Shown: positions 5,205 to 8,857 of the stretch, one piece after another
How positions within the stretch are numbered: the stretch's first letter is position 1
Layout of the letters: every line of letters starts with the position of its first letter
NCBI GenBank assembly: GCA_030617125.1
Contig: JAUWWA010000049.1
Span: 1 to 8,857 of the forward strand
Reading direction: 5' to 3'
DNA from: Pirellulales bacterium
GTDB taxonomy: Bacteria; Planctomycetota; Planctomycetia; Pirellulales; Thermoguttaceae
DNA length: 8,857 bases
The notes under the pieces: generated by a model
The model's database searches: none
The model's input: only the letters and a program-made list of their open reading frames with translations
Told to the model about the DNA's origin: nothing
Translations under genes and position numbers: made by a program

Positions 5205-6117
5205 TGGCTGGGCGACGCCGGTCGCGACACTGGTGGCCGGCTTGTTGCTGGCGATCGTGCTTGCCATGATGCCTGTGCGCTGGGCCGCGTCGCTGCGCGG
5301 CGTTGCAGCGGCGGTGTTGCGGCCCGGACAACAGGCCGCGCTGGTGCTGTGCCGCTGCACGGATCGAGCAGTTGGGTGGACGAAGTCGCACTTCCAATCC
5401 GCCGCCCGGCTGGCCGAAGTAGAAGAGGAACTCAAGTGGCTCAAGCAGGCTAATCGGCACCTCGCCGCCGAACTGGCCGCGGTGCGAAGCCAGGCAGCCG
5501 CCGCGGCCGGCAGCGACGATCAGCAGCTCCTGTTGGTCGACAGCGTGGAAGCCAACGTCTTGGGACGCCAGGCAAGGGCGTTTCTCGTTCGGCGCCACTT
5601 GCTCGACGTCGGCTCCCGCACTGGCATCCAGACCGACGCACTGGCCGTCGATGCCCCCGTGGTGATCGACCGCGGCAATGACACGAAGTTCAAGCCGTTC
5701 AACGTGGTTGTAAGCGGTCGGCGGGTGGGGGGGAAGATCGTCGAGGTCGGGCCGGTCACCAGCGTGGTTCAGCCAGTGACCGAGCCGGGCTTTCGCGAGG
5801 TAGTGCAAATCGCCGGCGCCGCGCAAGGCATCCTCGAAGGCGCCGGCGAGCCGCTATGCCGCATCCGCCGCGTCGAGGTCACCGAGCCGATCGCGGTCGG
5901 CGACGAGGTCACCACGGCCACCGGCTGCGGGGTGCTTCCCACGCCGCTGCTCTTCGGCAAGATTGTGCGGGTCGATCGCCGTGTCGGCGCCGCTTACTGG
6001 GACATTTGGATGCAACCGGCCGTCGCGCCCGAGGGGCCGCGGCGCGTTGCCGTGCTGCGCATTGAGTTGAATCCGTTGCGGATGGCGGAAGAAAAGAGAT
6101 TGGGGATTAAGGATTAG
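5176..6117 (+). CDS. mreC: rod shape-determining protein MreC
   Basis: A 313-residue elongasome protein linking MreB/MreD to PBP2. It has a basic N-terminus (KGKGRRERR), one membrane helix (about 12-32), a coiled coil (about 75-110) and a periplasmic beta-rich region (about 119-297). The MreC core is clear in GGKIVEVGPVTSVVQPVTEP (from 185), the GILEG turn at 218-222, VGDEVTT and the AYWDIWM close to the C-terminus. I choose the GTG at 5176 because AGAGGA lies seven bases upstream. The in-frame ATG at 5113 (inside the mreB end) and TTG at 5080 would add basic residues and lack Shine-Dalgarno sites, but ATG 5113 cannot be excluded. Unusually, heptamer repeats encode both ends: the first nine residues or so, and the last six (RLGIKD) together with the stop. 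Confidence 0.92.
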   Translation: MKGKGRRERRGWATPVATLVAGLLLAIVLAMMPVRWAASLRGVAAAVLRPGQQAALVLCRCTDRAVGWTKSHFQSAARLAEVEEELKWLKQANRHLAAELAAVRSQAAAAAGSDDQQLLLVDSVEANVLGRQARAFLVRRHLLDVGSRTGIQTDALAVDAPVVIDRGNDTKFKPFNVVVSGRRVGGKIVEVGPVTSVVQPVTEPGFREVVQIAGAAQGILEGAGEPLCRIRRVEVTEPIAVGDEVTTATGCGVLPTPLLFGKIVRVDRRVGAAYWDIWMQPAVAPEGPRRVAVLRIELNPLRMAEEKRLGIKD

Positions 6118-6130
6118 GGATTGGGGAGGA
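6096..6130. repeat. heptanucleotide array C' (GGGATTR units) over the mreC stop
   Basis: Five phased units: GAGATTG, GGGATTA, AGGATTA, GGGATTG, GGGAGGA. The consensus is the reverse complement of the CCCCAAT array ahead of mreB. The array encodes the last residues and TAG stop of mreC and ends immediately before an ATG at 6131. G-runs at 6102-6105, 6111-6112, 6117-6119 and 6123-6126 could form a two-tetrad G-quadruplex in the mRNA. Confidence 0.85.
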
Positions 6131-6137
6131 ATGTCTA

Positions 6138-6157
6138 GCCGCCGCTGGTACGGCGGC
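6138..6157 (+). other. GC hairpin in the mreC-mreD gap
   Basis: GCCGCCG (6138-6144) and CGGCGGC (6151-6157) form a perfect 7-bp all-GC stem with a 6-base loop. No T-run follows. It may stabilise or attenuate the downstream message. It lies between the two candidate mreD starts and would obstruct initiation at ATG 6131, which favours the start at 6215. Confidence 0.5.
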
Positions 6158-6214
6158 ACAAATGGAACAGTTCCCGGCGTGGACGTCGGGCGTGAACGCA
6201 TCCTACGAACACCA

Positions 6215-6709
6215 ATGCGATTGCTCATACTAACCCTGATCGTCTACACCGCCGCGGTGACCGAAACGTCATTGGTCGACGTGACGCGGATCGGCCATGT
6301 CACGCCCGACTTGCTCGCGTTGACGGCGATCGTATACGTGCTGATGGCCAACCACCCCAGTGCGTTCGTGGTGTCGGGATTGATTGCTTTGGTGGGCGAC
6401 CTGATCGCGCCGGGCCACCTCGGCGTCGGTATGGGATGGATGCTGCTGCTCGGCTTCGGCCTCACCCGACTGAAAAGGCATGTGCCGCTGGAGCATCTCG
6501 CGGCGCAGGTGTTCGCCGTGTTGGCGGCCGTGAGCGTCTGGGCGGCGGCCGTGGGACTAACCGGCCGAGTGCTAGGCGACGTGTCGCTGCCGTGGCTGAC
6601 GATCGTTGCCCGCTCCGCTGGAGTCGGCCTGTACACGGCCGGTGTCGCCGTGCCGGTGTTAATGATCCTCGGGTGGATTCACGAGCCGCACCTGACCACC
6701 GACTACTGA
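6215..6709 (+). CDS. mreD: rod shape-determining protein MreD
   Basis: A polytopic membrane protein of 164 residues, the normal MreD size. It is the integral-membrane partner of MreC in the elongasome. About five or six hydrophobic segments are visible (about 1-20, 31-47, 50-66, 70-83, 95-117, 127-155). The central GDLIAPGHLGVG, with Asp62 between helices, matches the MreD pattern. Sequence similarity is low in this family, so position between mreC and PBP2 carries much of the assignment. ATG 6215 is chosen because the first membrane helix begins there. An in-frame ATG at 6131 directly after the heptamer array would add a 28-residue hydrophilic leader (from MSSRRWYGG) of doubtful origin. Neither has a well-spaced Shine-Dalgarno. 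Confidence 0.85.
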   Translation: MRLLILTLIVYTAAVTETSLVDVTRIGHVTPDLLALTAIVYVLMANHPSAFVVSGLIALVGDLIAPGHLGVGMGWMLLLGFGLTRLKRHVPLEHLAAQVFAVLAAVSVWAAAVGLTGRVLGDVSLPWLTIVARSAGVGLYTAGVAVPVLMILGWIHEPHLTTDY

Positions 6710-6734
6710 CCCCTTGGCCCTGACTCCTGACTCC
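6707..6734. repeat. heptanucleotide array F (TGACTCC units) filling the mreD-mrdA gap
   Basis: Four phased units: TGACCCC, TTGGCCC, TGACTCC, TGACTCC. The first unit begins with the mreD TGA stop, and the last ends two bases before the ATG of the PBP2 gene at 6736. Only two units are exact copies, so this is the weakest array by itself. Its phase with both gene ends fits the other junctions. Confidence 0.6.
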
Positions 6735-6735
6735 C

Positions 6736-8784
6736 ATGCTCCACGACTGGCACCAATTTCACGCCTCCGAGCAAGTCACGCCGACGGTGGTCGATTCGCG
6801 GCGGCGGCTGCGGATGAGTCTGGCCGGATTCATGTTATTGCTGTTGGTCGTGTTTGGTCGCGTAGTGCAACTCGAAATAACGCAGGGGGCGGCGTTTCGC
6901 GAGGCGACGGCCAAACCGCTTCGGCGCGAGAGGAGTCTACCCGGAGTGCGCGGCAGGATCCTTGCCCAAGATGGAACCGTGCTGGCAAGCGACAAGGAAG
7001 TCCCAGCACTGGCGGTCCTTTATCGGCTGCTCCAAGAGCCGGCGGACGAGGAATGGTTGTGGCAGAATGTCCGCGCCCGCCTGACGCGCAGCCAGCGCAA
7101 GAACCCGGCACGCGTTACTGCCGAGCAGACCAAGGTGCTTGACGAACGCGCCGAACTCGTTCCACGTCTGCAACAACTCTGCGGCATCTCGGCCGACGAG
7201 TGGCGACGGCGCGCCCGTCGGATCCAGGCCCGGGTGGAGCGGATCGCCGAAAGTGTGCGACGCCGCCGGCAGGCCGACATCACCGTTGCCGAAGAACTCG
7301 ACTTCCACGTCATGGCCGAAGACTTGCCGCTGGCGGTCATCGCCGAGCTGCAAGGCGGCCGCGAGCAATACCCGGGCATAGTAATTGTCAGCCGCGCCCG
7401 ACGCGACTACGCCCACGGGTCGCTGGCCGCCCACGTCCTGGGGCACCTCGGACCGCTCGAAGCAAAAGAACTGAAAGAGCACAACACCTACCATGCCGAC
7501 GATTTCGTCGGCCGCACCGGGGTGGAACGGCAGTACGAGGCGATCCTGCGCGGGCGGCGCGGCGTCGCCGTCGAGTTGACCGACCGAGGCGGGCACGTGG
7601 TCTCGTCGTACCACATGCGGGAGCCGGGCATCGGCCGCGACCTCGTACTGACCATCGACAGCTCACTGCAACGCTTCGCCGAGACGCTGCTCGACGCCGC
7701 GCTTGCGAGCCGCGAGGTTCGTACGGGCCAAACCCAGCCGGCCGGTGGAGCGGTCGTGGTGATGGACGTACACACCGGGGCGATCCGCGCGGCTGCCTTG
7801 GCGCCGCGGTTCGATCCGAAGGTGTTCGTTGCCGGAGATGCAACCGAACGTGCCGCCGTGCTCAACGACCCGGCCCATCCACTGTTCGACCGCGTGTGCA
7901 AAATGGCCATCCCACCCGGTTCGGTCTTCAAAGCCGTCTCGGCCGTGGCCCTGCTGGAGTCCGACGCAGTCGATCCCCAAGAACCGTTCTTCTGCCGGGG
8001 CTATCTCGACGAGCCGGATCGACTGCGCTGCGCGATCTATGGTCGTACGGGCGCCGGCCACGGCAACGTGGCACTTGGCGACGCGCTTTGCGTGAGCTGC
8101 AACGTCTACTTCTTCCACCATGGCGGCCGGATGGGCGCCGAACCGCTGGTCGATTGGGCAGGAAAGTTCGACTTCGGTCGCCCAACGGGCATAGACCTGC
8201 CCGGCGAAGCGGCCGGGAACGTGCCGATGGCCGAAGGCGATGTACGGCAATTGGCCATCGGGCAAGGGTCGCTTACGGCCACGCCGCTGCAAATCGTCCG
8301 CATGATGGCTGCGGTGGCCAACGGCGGAAAGCTGGTCACGCCCCACGTGGTCGGCCGGCTCGGATTGCGGCTGGAGGCGAGTTTGTCGGGCTCGACGGCT
8401 TCGGTGGGTTCAGTAGGTTCAGTGGGCAATAAATTGCCCACCCCTTGGGAGGACATCGACATTCCGCCGCCGCGGCCGATTCCCGGATTGCACCCGACCA
8501 CGTTAGCCGCAATTCGCCAGGGGCTGCGACGCGTGGTCAATGATCCCGGCGGAACCGCCCATGGAACCGTGCATTTGGAAAGCGTCGCCGTTGCCGGGAA
8601 GACGGGCACGGCGCAGGCGGGGGCTGACCGAGCCGATCACGCCTGGTTCGCCGGTTACGTTCCGGCCGACCATCCCAAGCTGGCGTTGGTTGTAGTGCTG
8701 GAGCGCTCCGGCGAGGGCGCCACGGCCGCCGGGCCGGTCGCCAAGCGGCTCGTCATACGGATGCAGCAGTTGGGGATGCTATAA
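6736..8784 (+). CDS. mrdA: penicillin-binding protein 2, class B peptidoglycan transpeptidase
   Basis: A 682-residue class B PBP, the cross-linking enzyme of lateral wall growth. A short cytoplasmic N-terminus precedes one membrane anchor (about 28-47, LAGFMLLLLVVFGRVVQ). The dimerisation region starts with RGRILAQDGTVLASD, and LVLTIDSSLQRFAE (about 304-317) leads into the transpeptidase domain. All three active-site motifs are present: Ser396-x-x-Lys399 in PPGSVFK, Ser454-Cys-Asn456, and Lys622-Thr-Gly in KTGTAQ. The CxG...C/GHG region before SCN is family-typical. The charged segment at about 95-180 makes it somewhat longer than E. coli PBP2 (633 residues). A repeat-encoded insert (about 551-571) lies between SCN and KTG. 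The ATG at 6736 has no Shine-Dalgarno and follows array F. Position after mreBCD makes PBP2 (mrdA) more likely than FtsI. Confidence 0.93.
   Translation: MLHDWHQFHASEQVTPTVVDSRRRLRMSLAGFMLLLLVVFGRVVQLEITQGAAFREATAKPLRRERSLPGVRGRILAQDGTVLASDKEVPALAVLYRLLQEPADEEWLWQNVRARLTRSQRKNPARVTAEQTKVLDERAELVPRLQQLCGISADEWRRRARRIQARVERIAESVRRRRQADITVAEELDFHVMAEDLPLAVIAELQGGREQYPGIVIVSRARRDYAHGSLAAHVLGHLGPLEAKELKEHNTYHADDFVGRTGVERQYEAILRGRRGVAVELTDRGGHVVSSYHMREPGIGRDLVLTIDSSLQRFAETLLDAALASREVRTGQTQPAGGAVVVMDVHTGAIRAAALAPRFDPKVFVAGDATERAAVLNDPAHPLFDRVCKMAIPPGSVFKAVSAVALLESDAVDPQEPFFCRGYLDEPDRLRCAIYGRTGAGHGNVALGDALCVSCNVYFFHHGGRMGAEPLVDWAGKFDFGRPTGIDLPGEAAGNVPMAEGDVRQLAIGQGSLTATPLQIVRMMAAVANGGKLVTPHVVGRLGLRLEASLSGSTASVGSVGSVGNKLPTPWEDIDIPPPRPIPGLHPTTLAAIRQGLRRVVNDPGGTAHGTVHLESVAVAGKTGTAQAGADRADHAWFAGYVPADHPKLALVVVLERSGEGATAAGPVAKRLVIRMQQLGML
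8401..8441 (+). repeat. nonamer repeat plus palindrome inside the PBP2 gene
   Basis: Three 9-base units, TCGGTGGGT, TCAGTAGGT and TCAGTGGGC (8401-8427), encode SVG-SVG-SVG. They run into a perfect inverted repeat: GTGGGCAAT (8422-8430) and ATTGCCCAC (8433-8441) around AA. The element stays in frame and encodes part of a low-complexity linker (SGSTASVGSVGSVGNKLPTP). It looks like a REP-type palindromic element accommodated within a coding gene; this origin is inferred. Confidence 0.65.
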
Positions 8785-8797
8785 AGCCGCGACGCAA

Positions 8798-8814
8798 GTT
8801 TGCTCGGGGCAAAC
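8798..8814 (+). terminator. weak hairpin after mrdA
   Basis: GTTTGC (8798-8803) and GCAAAC (8809-8814) form a 6-bp stem with a 5-base loop, 14 bases past the PBP2 stop. No T-run follows, so intrinsic termination is doubtful, and the operon may continue beyond the window (rodA is a common next gene). Confidence 0.2.
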
Positions 8815-8857
8815 GACCTACGAGGGATGTTTTCCGCCTTGCGCCGTTGTGGGATCG

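Noticed and set aside
4599..5444. Minus-strand open frame (281 residues) across mreB-mreC
   Set aside because: Antisense shadow covering well-supported MreB and MreC coding sequence.
7200..8432. Plus-strand open frame (410 residues) overlapping mrdA
   Set aside because: Arg/Gly/Pro-rich shadow frame of PBP2 in high-GC DNA; no motif or independent start signal.
8827..8857. Start of a next gene (ATG 8827, possibly rodA)
   Set aside because: Only ten codons are inside the window and the upstream GAGGG is immediately adjacent to the ATG; too little to support a call.

Overview
The window is a high-GC bacterial chromosome segment (roughly 60-65% GC by eye) that carries a cell-envelope gene block read entirely from the + strand. 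The most likely source is a planctomycete, perhaps Pirellulales-like. This rests on divergent but complete mreBCD and PBP2 genes, on a membrane-anchored coiled-coil protein plus a small membrane protein ahead of mreB, and on the scarcity of Shine-Dalgarno sites. The lineage is an inference from remembered gene families, not from a search.

Layout. Positions 1-304 hold no gene. They contain two inverted pairs of period-7 (heptanucleotide) arrays and a plausible promoter (148-176). A two-gene unit follows: a glutamine amidotransferase of the PabA/TrpG family (305-889), overlapping by 4 bases an apolipoprotein N-acyltransferase, lnt (886-2553). The gap 2554-2841 ends in a near-perfect sigma70-type promoter (TTGACA, 18-base spacer, TATACT). 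This opens an apparent shape/elongasome operon: an MreC-like-architecture coiled-coil protein (2842-3714), a small single-pass membrane protein whose reading frame breaks near 3860-3871, mreB (4077-5126), mreC (5176-6117), mreD (6215-6709) and mrdA/PBP2 (6736-8784). The last 73 bases hold no gene I can support.

How the genes work together. MreB filaments, the MreC/MreD membrane linkers and the PBP2 transpeptidase form the core of the lateral-wall machinery. The coiled-coil protein (one membrane segment, long coiled coil, C-terminal beta-rich domain) sits first in the same transcription unit. It repeats the domain plan of MreC, so it is a candidate extra elongasome component. Lnt finishes lipoprotein acylation in the same envelope.

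The least expected signal is the set of heptanucleotide arrays. Each has its own consensus and holds a 7-base phase. They lie upstream of pabA and at each junction from the small membrane gene onward: small gene/mreB, mreB/mreC, mreC/mreD and mreD/mrdA. Several abut or include start and stop codons. One supplies the probable ribosome-binding site and first codons of mreC, and another encodes the last residues of MreC. They resemble the heptameric STRR repeats known from heterocystous cyanobacteria, but the genes here do not look cyanobacterial. In addition, a 9-bp-arm palindrome with a three-unit nonamer repeat lies in frame inside PBP2.
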